Positions 44,668-52,128 of a stretch of 64,000 bases of DNA are shown here, one piece after another. Position 1 is the first letter of the stretch; every line of letters begins with the position of its first letter. Below the pieces are notes generated by a model. That model was given only the letters and a program-made list of their open reading frames with translations, was not told the origin of the DNA and did no database searches. Both the position numbers and the translations under genes were made by a program. The stretch is from Polyangium sp. 6x1 (GTDB lineage Bacteria > Myxococcota_A > Polyangia > Polyangiales > Polyangiaceae), in contig NZ_JARZHH010000003.1 in the NCBI RefSeq assembly GCF_029946515.1, forward strand, positions 1 to 64,000, in the 5' to 3' direction.

Positions 44668-44885
44668 CGCGATCGTGTTAGTGATCCGCACGCTGGAACA
44701 CGGCGCCGCGTATCGCGCTTCGCTCCATGTCGCCGGGGTGCAAACCAAGGTTTGCATCGCAACGTTTTCGCGGCGCGAAAGTGACGAAATCGTGGACAGC
44801 AAGACGCCCGTGGCTTTATCTTTCGACTTCGCCCATGACGTCCGCCGCTTGCCGCAGCCATCGCCGTTCGTTCCGGGGGGGCAAC

Positions 44886-45797
44886 GTGTTCTGGGAGGAG
44901 TGGGCTCCGCATGGAGGGCTCGCCTACGAGCGCCAGAGGCCTGTCGTTCTCGTGCACGGCCTCACGGATACCTGCCGGACCTGGAACAAAATCGCCCCGG
45001 CCCTCGCGCGGGATCGGCGGCTTTATGCCCTCGATCTGCCGGGACACGGGCAGTCGAGCCGATACGACGCCTCGTATGACGTCTCGTGGTACGCGAGCCT
45101 CGTCGTCGAATGGATTCGATCGCTCGGGCTCTCGGACTTCGACCTCGTCGGCCATTCCCTCGGCGGCGGCATCGCGATGCACGTGCTGCTCGAACAGCCG
45201 GGGCGCGTGCATCGCCTGGCGCTCGTCGCCGCCGGCGGGCTCGGCCTCGAGGTCGCAGCACCGCTGCGCCTCGCCGCGTCCATGGAAATGCTCGATCTCG
45301 CGGCGCCGGTGCTCATGGGCCTCGGCACGAGCGCGGGCCTGCGCGTGCTCGGCGGCAATTTCGACGAAGCGGAGCGCAAGCACCTCGTCGAGGTGAATGG
45401 GCGTCCGGGCACGGCGCGCGCCCTCTTCCGGACGCTGCGAAATGCCGTCGATCTGCGCGGGCAACGCGAGCACCTGCTCGATCACGCGCATCGGCTGCGC
45501 GAGCTGCCGCCGCTCGCGGTGTACTGGGGCGATCGGGATCCGGTCATTCCGGTGAAACACGCGGAGACCGTGCACCATTACCTCGACGGCGCCGTCGTGC
45601 GGCGTTTCCCGAACGTCGGCCATTACCCGCACCGCGAGGCCGTGCCGGAGATGCTGTCCGAGCTCTTCCGGTTCCTCGACGGACCGCAGCGCTCGCCGCG
45701 GGTGCGCCCCGGCGCTCGTCCTCCCCGCGCGCCCGAGGACGCGCGCCCCTCGCTCTGGCGCAGGCTCGCGGGGGCGCGGCTCGCCGAGGTCGAGTGA
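44886..45797 (+). CDS. Alpha/beta-hydrolase
   Basis: 303 residues from GTG 44886 with a GGGGGGG tract just upstream; ATG 44835 is a weaker alternative. VHGLTDT, the nucleophile elbow GHSLGGG and a C-terminal His (VGHYPHRE) complete the triad. A DHAHRLREL...YWGDRDPVIP stretch holds the acid. The last 35 residues are Arg/Pro-rich. Cytoplasmic; substrate unknown. Confidence 0.83.
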   Translation: MFWEEWAPHGGLAYERQRPVVLVHGLTDTCRTWNKIAPALARDRRLYALDLPGHGQSSRYDASYDVSWYASLVVEWIRSLGLSDFDLVGHSLGGGIAMHVLLEQPGRVHRLALVAAGGLGLEVAAPLRLAASMEMLDLAAPVLMGLGTSAGLRVLGGNFDEAERKHLVEVNGRPGTARALFRTLRNAVDLRGQREHLLDHAHRLRELPPLAVYWGDRDPVIPVKHAETVHHYLDGAVVRRFPNVGHYPHREAVPEMLSELFRFLDGPQRSPRVRPGARPPRAPEDARPSLWRRLAGARLAEVE

Positions 45798-45807
45798 CGC
45801 CGCTCCT

Positions 45808-46239
45808 TCAGGAGCTCGTCGCGATCGCGTCGTATCCCTTTTCGGAGAACTGAATCAGGCAGAGCCCGTGCCCGAACGGATCGGCGAGCATGACGATCCG
45901 GCCCCAGGCATGCGCGGCGACGTCTCCCTCCCGCAATGCGCCCGCGGCTTCTGCCTTCGCGAGCGCGCCTTCGAGGTCCTCCACCACGAAATCGAGGTGG
46001 ACCGGCGTCCAGTGGCGGCCATACGACCGCGGCGAGGTCGACCCGGGAAAGGGAGCGCTCTCCGCCTGCTTCACGAGCAGGTAGATCGCGGCATTCGCGC
46101 CCAGAAGCTCCACGCCGGCGCGGCCGAAGCGGCGGCCGATGCGGAGGTCGAAGGTGTCCGTATAAAAGCGTATCGCGCGGTCGAGGTCGTCGACGTCGAT
46201 GTTGACGAGCAGGGTGGCCATGGGTTTGTCGACGCTCAT
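45808..46239 (-). CDS. VOC-family (glyoxalase/bleomycin-resistance-like) protein
   Basis: 143 residues from ATG 46239, which overlaps the preceding stop by 4 nt (ATGA). Two beta-alpha-beta-beta-beta modules: LVNIDVDDLDRAIRFYTDTF at the start and HLDFVVEDLEGALAKAEAAG, then GHGLCLIQFSE. Metal-binding side chains are less clear. A small-molecule lyase, dioxygenase or binding protein; coupled to the secreted hydrolase. Confidence 0.86.
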   Translation of the reverse strand: MSVDKPMATLLVNIDVDDLDRAIRFYTDTFDLRIGRRFGRAGVELLGANAAIYLLVKQAESAPFPGSTSPRSYGRHWTPVHLDFVVEDLEGALAKAEAAGALREGDVAAHAWGRIVMLADPFGHGLCLIQFSEKGYDAIATSS

Positions 46240-47378
46240 GGAAGCACAGGTCGTCGCTGGTTTCCAAGCCACGAGAGCCCCGCGTTGTAGATCACGTCGT
46301 GTCCGCCGAGGAACACCACGACGGTCGCGCGTTCGCTCGTGCGTTCGAAGACCACCTTCGCCTTCGCGGCCTCGTAGAGCGGGCGCACCTCCGGGGCGCC
46401 GAGGGTCTCCGGGATGCTGCGTGTCTTCTGGATGCGCGCGATGGCCTCCTCCGGGACCCGATCCGCGGGCGCCGCGAGCTCATTGAATGCGCGCAGGGCG
46501 TGCTCCGGGGGGACGAGCTGGTCCCAGATCCCCACGCCGAGATAGACGTTCACGCGCCCGCGCGCGGCTTCGAGGTGGGAGCGCGGGCTGCGCCGGCGGC
46601 ATTCCTGCTCCGCGGGCGTACCCGGCCGGGGCGCGCCGCCGCAAGCCGCGGCGACGTCCTGCGCGTAATGGCGATCGGGCAGGTTCGAGCGCAGCCAGCC
46701 GTACCAGTCCACGAGGTCGTAAATGGGCACCCAGGACACGACGCCGGCCCAGACCTCCGGGTGCCGACCTGCGAGCACGAGCGACGTCATCGCGCTGCCG
46801 GAATAACCGACGAGATAGATCCGCGTCGGATCCACGCGGGCGCGCCGCTTCGCGTATTCGACGGCGTCGAGCACGTCCCTCTGCGCGAGCTCGGAGGCCG
46901 TCGACGTGGGGGACCGGTAGGGGCCACGGTGATCGGGGTGGATGAGCAGCCAGCCATTCCGCTCCGCGAAGATGCCGTAGGGGATGCCGATGTTTTGCAG
47001 GTAATTCTCGCTCCAGCTATGGAGCGCCACGAGCAGCGGACGCGGCTCGGACAGGCCCGGATCGTAAAACAGCGCGCGCTGCTTGCTCCCGTCGAGGGAC
47101 GAGGAGATCTCGACCTCCTCGATCCGCGGGACGCGCGCCCGCCATACCGAGAGATCCTGCGCGCCGAACGGGAACGGGCCGCCGGCCGCGCGTGGAAACT
47201 CCGGAATCAATGAAAGCGGCTCTCGCGCGCGCTCGCCTGCCGCGGGCGCTGGCCGCAGTCGAGGCGCGGACGTGGGCAGCGGTGCGTGGGTCTCCGCGTG
47301 CGCGGTGGGTGTTTCCCGACATCCGGAGAGGAGGATCCCCGCGAAGAGCACCAGCATGGAAACGATGGGGCTCGGCAT
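46236..47378 (-). CDS. Secreted alpha/beta-hydrolase lipoprotein, paralogue of its divergent neighbour
   Basis: 380 residues from ATG 47378 (GGGAGGG upstream). Lipobox LSGC (Cys20), then a Pro/Ala-rich spacer. The peptidase-like domain has HSWSENYLQNIGIPYG near the oxyanion hole, GYSGSAM as nucleophile elbow and GGHDVIYN at the C-terminus for His. About 50% identical by eye to the divergent gene at 47568. A prolyl-oligopeptidase/PHB-depolymerase-type secreted enzyme. Confidence 0.84.
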   Translation of the reverse strand: MPSPIVSMLVLFAGILLSGCRETPTAHAETHAPLPTSAPRLRPAPAAGERAREPLSLIPEFPRAAGGPFPFGAQDLSVWRARVPRIEEVEISSSLDGSKQRALFYDPGLSEPRPLLVALHSWSENYLQNIGIPYGIFAERNGWLLIHPDHRGPYRSPTSTASELAQRDVLDAVEYAKRRARVDPTRIYLVGYSGSAMTSLVLAGRHPEVWAGVVSWVPIYDLVDWYGWLRSNLPDRHYAQDVAAACGGAPRPGTPAEQECRRRSPRSHLEAARGRVNVYLGVGIWDQLVPPEHALRAFNELAAPADRVPEEAIARIQKTRSIPETLGAPEVRPLYEAAKAKVVFERTSERATVVVFLGGHDVIYNAGLSWLGNQRRPVLP

Positions 47379-47567
47379 TGCACCCTCCCAGCGCGGCGCT
47401 TTCGCGCCTGGATACGTTCGTCCCGCGCCGGTGGGGAACGCAATCGTCGTGCCTCTTTCCGCCCTAGGTCCGTGCACGGGCGGACAGGCACGACGCTCGC
47501 AATTCGTGGGGGATGCATGGCCCCGGCTGGGTGGAGCCGCTATACCCGCGCTCCGAGAGACGACCGC
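47379..47567. promoter_or_regulatory. Divergent promoter region of the hydrolase pair
   Basis: 189 bases between the start codons of two paralogous, oppositely transcribed secreted hydrolases. Both promoters must lie here, which allows shared control. No clear operator or -35/-10 pair was found. Confidence 0.4.
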
Positions 47568-48647
47568 ATGAATTGCATCCAGAATCGTGTTCGGTTCCTT
47601 GCCATCGTGGCGCTCGTGGCGCTCTTTTCGCTCGCGGAGGGGCCGGCGCGCGCCGACGGCGCGAAGCGCGTGGAGCCCGTGTTCACGCTCGCCTCCCGAT
47701 TTCCAGGCGGCGAGGGCGCCTCGGGCCTCGGGGCCTGGAAAGAGCGTGTGCCCGGCGTCGAGGCCATCACGCTCAAATCCTCGACCGACGGCGCGGAGCA
47801 GCGCGCGATGTTCCTCGACTCGGGCGCGCCTGGAAAACGCCCGCTCCTCGTGGTCTTGCATAGCTGGAGCACCGACTGGCGGCAGAACATTGGGATCCCG
47901 TATGCCATGTTCGCCGCGCAGAACGACTGGGTCTTCGTGCACCCCGATTTTCGCGGCCCGTACCTGAGGCCCCAGGCCGCGGCCTCCGACCTCGTCGCGC
48001 AAGACATCCTCGACGCCATCGCCTACGCGAAGCAGCGCGGCCACGTCGACGAGACGCGCATCTATCTCGCGGGCTTCTCCGGCGGCGGAATGACTGCGCT
48101 CGCGATGGCGGGCCGGCACCCGGACCTCTGGGCGGGCGTCGTCTCGTGGGCGCCGGTGTACGACATCCCCGATTGGTACACGTACAACCGAAAAGGTTTT
48201 CCCAGGCGGCATTACGCTCGCTTCATCGAGGGCGTGTGCGGCGGCGCGCCGCGCCCGGACACGCGCGCATTCCACGAGTGCTCCCGCCGCAGCCCGAGCG
48301 CGCTTCTTTCGCGGGCGAAGCAGGCGGGCGTGCCGGTCTACGTGGCCACGGGCATCCGCGACGACATCGTCCCCCCGCGGCATTCGATCTCCGCCTTCAA
48401 CGACCTCGCGGATCCGGCCGATCGCGTGGGGGACGACGTACTCGCGAAGCTCCTCGCCCCCACGGCGACGCGACGTGTATCGAAGGCTTCCTCCGACGAT
48501 ATCTACGAGCGCGCCGGCGCACCGTCGTACCTCACGCGCACGTCCGGTAGCGCGACGCTGGTGCTCTTCGAGGGCGGGCACGATGTCGTGTTCGACGCAG
48601 GCCTCGCTTGGCTCCGTGACAAGCGCCGCGCGCCGAAGACCAACTGA
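47568..48647 (+). CDS. Secreted alpha/beta-hydrolase, paralogue of its divergent neighbour
   Basis: 359 residues from ATG 47568; the frame to 47286 is antisense to the neighbouring gene. Signal peptide ends ARA (about 29), with no lipobox, so this one is likely released while its paralogue is lipid-anchored. Oxyanion region HSWSTDWRQNIGIPY, nucleophile GFSGGGM, C-terminal EGGHDVVFD. The core from RPLL to the GG-H motif is shared with the neighbour. Confidence 0.84.
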   Translation: MNCIQNRVRFLAIVALVALFSLAEGPARADGAKRVEPVFTLASRFPGGEGASGLGAWKERVPGVEAITLKSSTDGAEQRAMFLDSGAPGKRPLLVVLHSWSTDWRQNIGIPYAMFAAQNDWVFVHPDFRGPYLRPQAAASDLVAQDILDAIAYAKQRGHVDETRIYLAGFSGGGMTALAMAGRHPDLWAGVVSWAPVYDIPDWYTYNRKGFPRRHYARFIEGVCGGAPRPDTRAFHECSRRSPSALLSRAKQAGVPVYVATGIRDDIVPPRHSISAFNDLADPADRVGDDVLAKLLAPTATRRVSKASSDDIYERAGAPSYLTRTSGSATLVLFEGGHDVVFDAGLAWLRDKRRAPKTN

Positions 48648-48755
48648 GCGGCCTCGCCGCGCGAGGATTGTCGTTGTGGTAGGGCGGGAAAACCTGTAGA
48701 AGACGCGAATCCGGGCGACGCGGTGCTCGCGTGTGCCCTACGGAGGAGCTTCTAC

Positions 48756-49415
48756 ATGATCCATTCCCGCCTCGGTTTTGCTTCGATCCTCGGATTGGTC
48801 CTCGTCTGCGCGGCCGCCTCTGCGTGCGGCGACGAAAATACCGGCGGCGGAGGCGCGGGGGGCAATGCGGGTGCGGGCGGCAGCGGCGGCAGCGGCGCCA
48901 CTGGCGGCAGCGGCGGCGCGGGCGGCAGCGGCGGCGCGGGCGGCAGTGGCGGCGCGGGCGGAGGTAGCGCGGACCTCGTCATGACCGAGGCCGATTTCGA
49001 TTGCATCCTCGATTGGCAGAAGGTCCGCTCCTTCCGCATCACGAACAAGCTCGGCAACATCGACGCGACGCTCGCCGCGGCCAATGCCCCCGGCACCACC
49101 GATTACCCCGTGGGGACCGTGATCCAGCTCGTCCCCTTCGAGGCGATGGTCAAGCGCGCGCCGGGGTTCGCCGCGGAGTCGAACGACTGGGAGTTTTTCT
49201 TCCTGGAAGTCTCGGAGATGGGCACGAAGATCGTGCAGCGCGGCTCCACGGACGTCGTGAACCAGTTCGGCGGCAATTGCCTCGATTGCCACAAAAAGGC
49301 CCTGCCCGAGTTTGATTTCGTCTGCGAGAAGGGCCACGGCTGCGATCCGCTGCCCCTCACGGACGACGAGATCCAGATGGTCCAGAACGGGGATCCGCGC
49401 TGCCCGATGCCCTGA
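48756..49415 (+). CDS. Gly-tethered c-type cytochrome, P460-like
   Basis: 219 residues from ATG 48756 with CGGAGGAG upstream. Lipobox ASAC, Gly/Ser-rich tether (about 30-75), then a domain with TVIQLVPFEAMVKRAPGF, NDWEFFFL and a single heme motif CLDCH followed by C..GHGC. The order of motifs resembles the cytochrome P460 family, whose heme is cross-linked to a Lys. An electron carrier or small-molecule oxidase at the outer surface. Confidence 0.75.
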   Translation: MIHSRLGFASILGLVLVCAAASACGDENTGGGGAGGNAGAGGSGGSGATGGSGGAGGSGGAGGSGGAGGGSADLVMTEADFDCILDWQKVRSFRITNKLGNIDATLAAANAPGTTDYPVGTVIQLVPFEAMVKRAPGFAAESNDWEFFFLEVSEMGTKIVQRGSTDVVNQFGGNCLDCHKKALPEFDFVCEKGHGCDPLPLTDDEIQMVQNGDPRCPMP

Positions 49416-49430
49416 TCGCCCATTGCATCG

Positions 49431-49853
49431 ATGAGCGAGGAGCATCACATCGGCAAGCACGTGCTTCGTTTCGAGCAGGAGGACCTGCTCTTGATGGAGT
49501 TTCACGGCGACGTCGAGCCGGGGGAGATGGCCGCGATGTATCGCGTGCACGATGCGCGGCTCCTCGCGCTCGGCCGTATCTTCGTGCTCGCCGATGTCCG
49601 GGGCGCCGCGGGCATGGCGCGCGTGGCGAAGGGAGAAGGGATCGGCCGGCCGAAGCCGTTGCCGCCGCACGTGGTGGCGGTCGTCGGCGCGCCTTTCTCC
49701 CTCCAGGTCGTGATCGAGCTGCTCGCGCGCGCCACGACGCTGCTCACGGGCGGCGCGACGACGCTGCGGTTCTTCAGGACAATGGCGGACGCGCGCGCCT
49801 ACCTCGACGAATGCAGGCGCTCCTGGAAGCCGAGCTCGCCCCAGCGCGCGTGA
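49431..49853 (+). CDS. STAS/SpoIIAA-like protein
   Basis: 140 residues. Core of alternating strands and helices (LLLMEFHGDVEPGEM, IFVLADVRGAAGM, VVAVVGAPFSLQVVIELL, TTLRFFRTMADARAYLDE), the pattern of SpoIIAA-like STAS domains. Cytoplasmic. 15 nt after the cytochrome stop; ATG 49431 has no clear Shine-Dalgarno, so translation may be coupled. Role unknown; such proteins often bind lipids or anti-sigma factors. Confidence 0.72.
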   Translation: MSEEHHIGKHVLRFEQEDLLLMEFHGDVEPGEMAAMYRVHDARLLALGRIFVLADVRGAAGMARVAKGEGIGRPKPLPPHVVAVVGAPFSLQVVIELLARATTLLTGGATTLRFFRTMADARAYLDECRRSWKPSSPQRA

Positions 49854-49940
49854 GCCTTGCGCCGCTCCTCCATCCTCCGCAGGACGGCGTGTTTTTTTCG
49901 GATGCGTTAGGACCTTCCGTCCGCTAAGTAGGCGCCCCGC

Positions 49941-51566
49941 ATGATCCGGCTCGACTCCATCGGCAAGCGCCATGGCAAGCAGATCCTCTTCGTCGAGGCC
50001 TCGGCCGCCGTCAACCGCGGCGAGAAGATCGGCCTCGTCGGCCCGAACGGTTCGGGCAAGACCACGCTCTTCCGCTTGATCACCCGCGAGGAGGCGCCGG
50101 ACGAGGGGCAAATCGCCATCGATCGCGGCGTCACGGTGGGGTATTTCCGGCAAGACGTCGGCGAGATGAAGGGCAAGAGCATCGTCGCCGAGACGATGGA
50201 CGGCGTCGGCCCCGTCTCCGAGATCGCGGCCGAGCTCGCCGAGCTCGAAGGGGCGCTCGCCGATCCGGACCGCGCCGACGAGATGGAGGAGCTGCTCGAA
50301 CGATACGGGCAGGCCCAGGCGAAATGGAGCGAGCTCGACGGGTATGCGCTCGACGCGCGGGCGCGCGAGATCCTCGCCGGCCTCGGCTTCTCGAACGAGC
50401 TCATGGATCGCGACGTCGGCACGCTCTCCGGCGGCTGGAAGATGCGCGTGGCGCTCGCCCGGATCCTCCTGCTTCGGCCCGACGTGCTCCTGCTCGACGA
50501 GCCGACGAACCACCTCGACATCGAGTCGATCATCTGGCTCGAAGGCTTCCTCAAGGCCTACGAGGGCGCGCTCGTGATCACCGCCCACGATCGGGCGTTC
50601 ATGAACCGGATCTGCACGAAGATCCTGGAGATCGACGGCGGCGAGCTCACCACGTTCACGGGCAATTACGATTTCTACGAGCGGCAGCGCGCGATCGCCG
50701 CGGAGCAGGCCGAGGCGCAATACGAGCGGCAGCAGGCGATGCTCGCGAAGGAGATGCGCTTCATCGAGCGGTTCAAGACCCACGCGGCGAAGGCGGCGCA
50801 GGTCCAGAGCCGGGTGAAGAAGCTCGACAAGATCGACAAGCTCGAGCCGCCGAAGAAGAGCAAGCGGCCGCAGATGTTCGATTTCCGGGCGCCGCCGCGG
50901 TCGGGCGAGGACGTCGCGAAGCTCGACGGCGTGGTGAAGCGCTACGGGAGCCGCACGATCTACGAGGGGCTCGATTTCCTGGTCCGCCGACGCGAGCGCT
51001 GGTGCGTGATGGGCGTGAACGGCGCGGGCAAATCGACGCTGCTCAAGATGATCGCCGGCGAGCTCGCGCCCGACGCGGGCGGCGCGGCGATCGGGGCGAG
51101 CGTGAAGCTCGGGTATTTCGCGCAGCACGCGATGGACGTGCTCGACCCGGAGCTCACGGTGGTCGGCACGCTCATCCATTCGTTCCCCGATGCCTCGCTC
51201 GGCACGCTGCGCACGCTGGCGGGCTGCTTCGGCTTCTCGGGCGACGACGTGGACAAACCCGTCCGCGTGCTCTCCGGCGGGGAGAAGGCGCGGCTCGTGC
51301 TGGCGCGGATGCTCTACGATCCGCCGAATTTCCTTATCCTCGACGAGCCGACGAACCACCTCGACATCGCCACGAAGGAGATGCTGGTGGAGGCGCTGTC
51401 GAATTTCGAGGGGACGATGCTGTTCGTCTCCCACGACCGCCATTTCCTCGCGAAGCTGTCGAACCGCGTGCTCGAATTGACGCCGGAGGGCGTGCACAAG
51501 TACGGCGGCGGCTACCTCGAATACGTGGCCACGAGCGGGCACGAGGCGCCGGGGCTGCGGCGCTAG
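49941..51566 (+). CDS. ABC-F ATPase (ribosome-associated or resistance type)
   Basis: 541 residues, no membrane domain. First ABC unit: GPNGSGKT, LSGGWKMR and LLLDEPTNHLD; second: GVNGAGKS, LSGGEKARL and LILDEPTNHLD. Between them is the charged helical linker typical of ABC-F (about 240-310). Close in length and layout to YbiT/Uup. It acts on translating ribosomes; a role in antibiotic protection is possible but not shown. Its stop overlaps the convergent lectin stop by 4 nt. Confidence 0.93.
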   Translation: MIRLDSIGKRHGKQILFVEASAAVNRGEKIGLVGPNGSGKTTLFRLITREEAPDEGQIAIDRGVTVGYFRQDVGEMKGKSIVAETMDGVGPVSEIAAELAELEGALADPDRADEMEELLERYGQAQAKWSELDGYALDARAREILAGLGFSNELMDRDVGTLSGGWKMRVALARILLLRPDVLLLDEPTNHLDIESIIWLEGFLKAYEGALVITAHDRAFMNRICTKILEIDGGELTTFTGNYDFYERQRAIAAEQAEAQYERQQAMLAKEMRFIERFKTHAAKAAQVQSRVKKLDKIDKLEPPKKSKRPQMFDFRAPPRSGEDVAKLDGVVKRYGSRTIYEGLDFLVRRRERWCVMGVNGAGKSTLLKMIAGELAPDAGGAAIGASVKLGYFAQHAMDVLDPELTVVGTLIHSFPDASLGTLRTLAGCFGFSGDDVDKPVRVLSGGEKARLVLARMLYDPPNFLILDEPTNHLDIATKEMLVEALSNFEGTMLFVSHDRHFLAKLSNRVLELTPEGVHKYGGGYLEYVATSGHEAPGLRR

Positions 51567-51931
51567 CTCGCCGGCGGCGGCGGGTTGCACCCGCAGACCG
51601 ACATCTGGCCCCACACGGTGGTCGTCCACTGACCGCTCCAGGTCACGCGGCCGAGCTGGCTCGGACATTTCGTCTTCGCGTCGTCGTTGCTCCAGATCGG
51701 CCCGACCGGCACGTCGACCCCCTTGTCCGTGCCGCAGACCGACATCTGGCCCCACACGGTGGTCGTCCATTGCCCGTTCCATTGCAGGCCGCTACAGACG
51801 GCCGGGCACTTGTTCTGCGCGTCGGCGTTGTTCCAGATGGGACCCGCGTTGACATCGAACGCCATGGCGTCACGGAGGAACAAAAGCCCGCCGGCGATTG
51901 CAAAAAGACTGATCACGAGCTGCTTTTTCAT
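51563..51931 (-). CDS. Secreted MVL-like mannan-binding lectin
   Basis: 122 residues from ATG 51931 with GAGGAG upstream. Signal peptide ends AMA (about 24). Two tandem copies of about 45 residues: AGPIWNNADAQNKCP...WNGQWTTTVWGQMSVCG and VGPIWSNDDAKTKCP...WSGQWTTTVWGQMSVCG. This is the pattern of the cyanobacterial lectin MVL, which binds oligomannose; each copy here adds Cys pairs. A secreted mannan-binding or glycan-binding protein. The tail is CNPPPPAS. Confidence 0.85.
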   Translation of the reverse strand: MKKQLVISLFAIAGGLLFLRDAMAFDVNAGPIWNNADAQNKCPAVCSGLQWNGQWTTTVWGQMSVCGTDKGVDVPVGPIWSNDDAKTKCPSQLGRVTWSGQWTTTVWGQMSVCGCNPPPPAS

Positions 51932-52128
51932 GATTGACGACTCCTCTTCGCGAGAGCTTTTGGCTCTTTGTGTTGAAACCGCCGTCGTCGTCCATCCGCG
52001 CGGAATCGATCGGCGCACGGCTCCACAACCCACCTTGTGCTGGCCGACATGGCGTCAATGATTCGCGTGGGGCCATCCCTACGAGGGGTCGGGACGTAAT
52101 GGTGAACCGGGCCGCGTCCGGCCGGATG

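Noticed and set aside
48738-51782. Reverse-strand frame of 1014 residues
   Set aside because: Opposite the cytochrome, STAS and ABC-F genes, all with clear motifs and ribosome-binding sites; no motif of its own.
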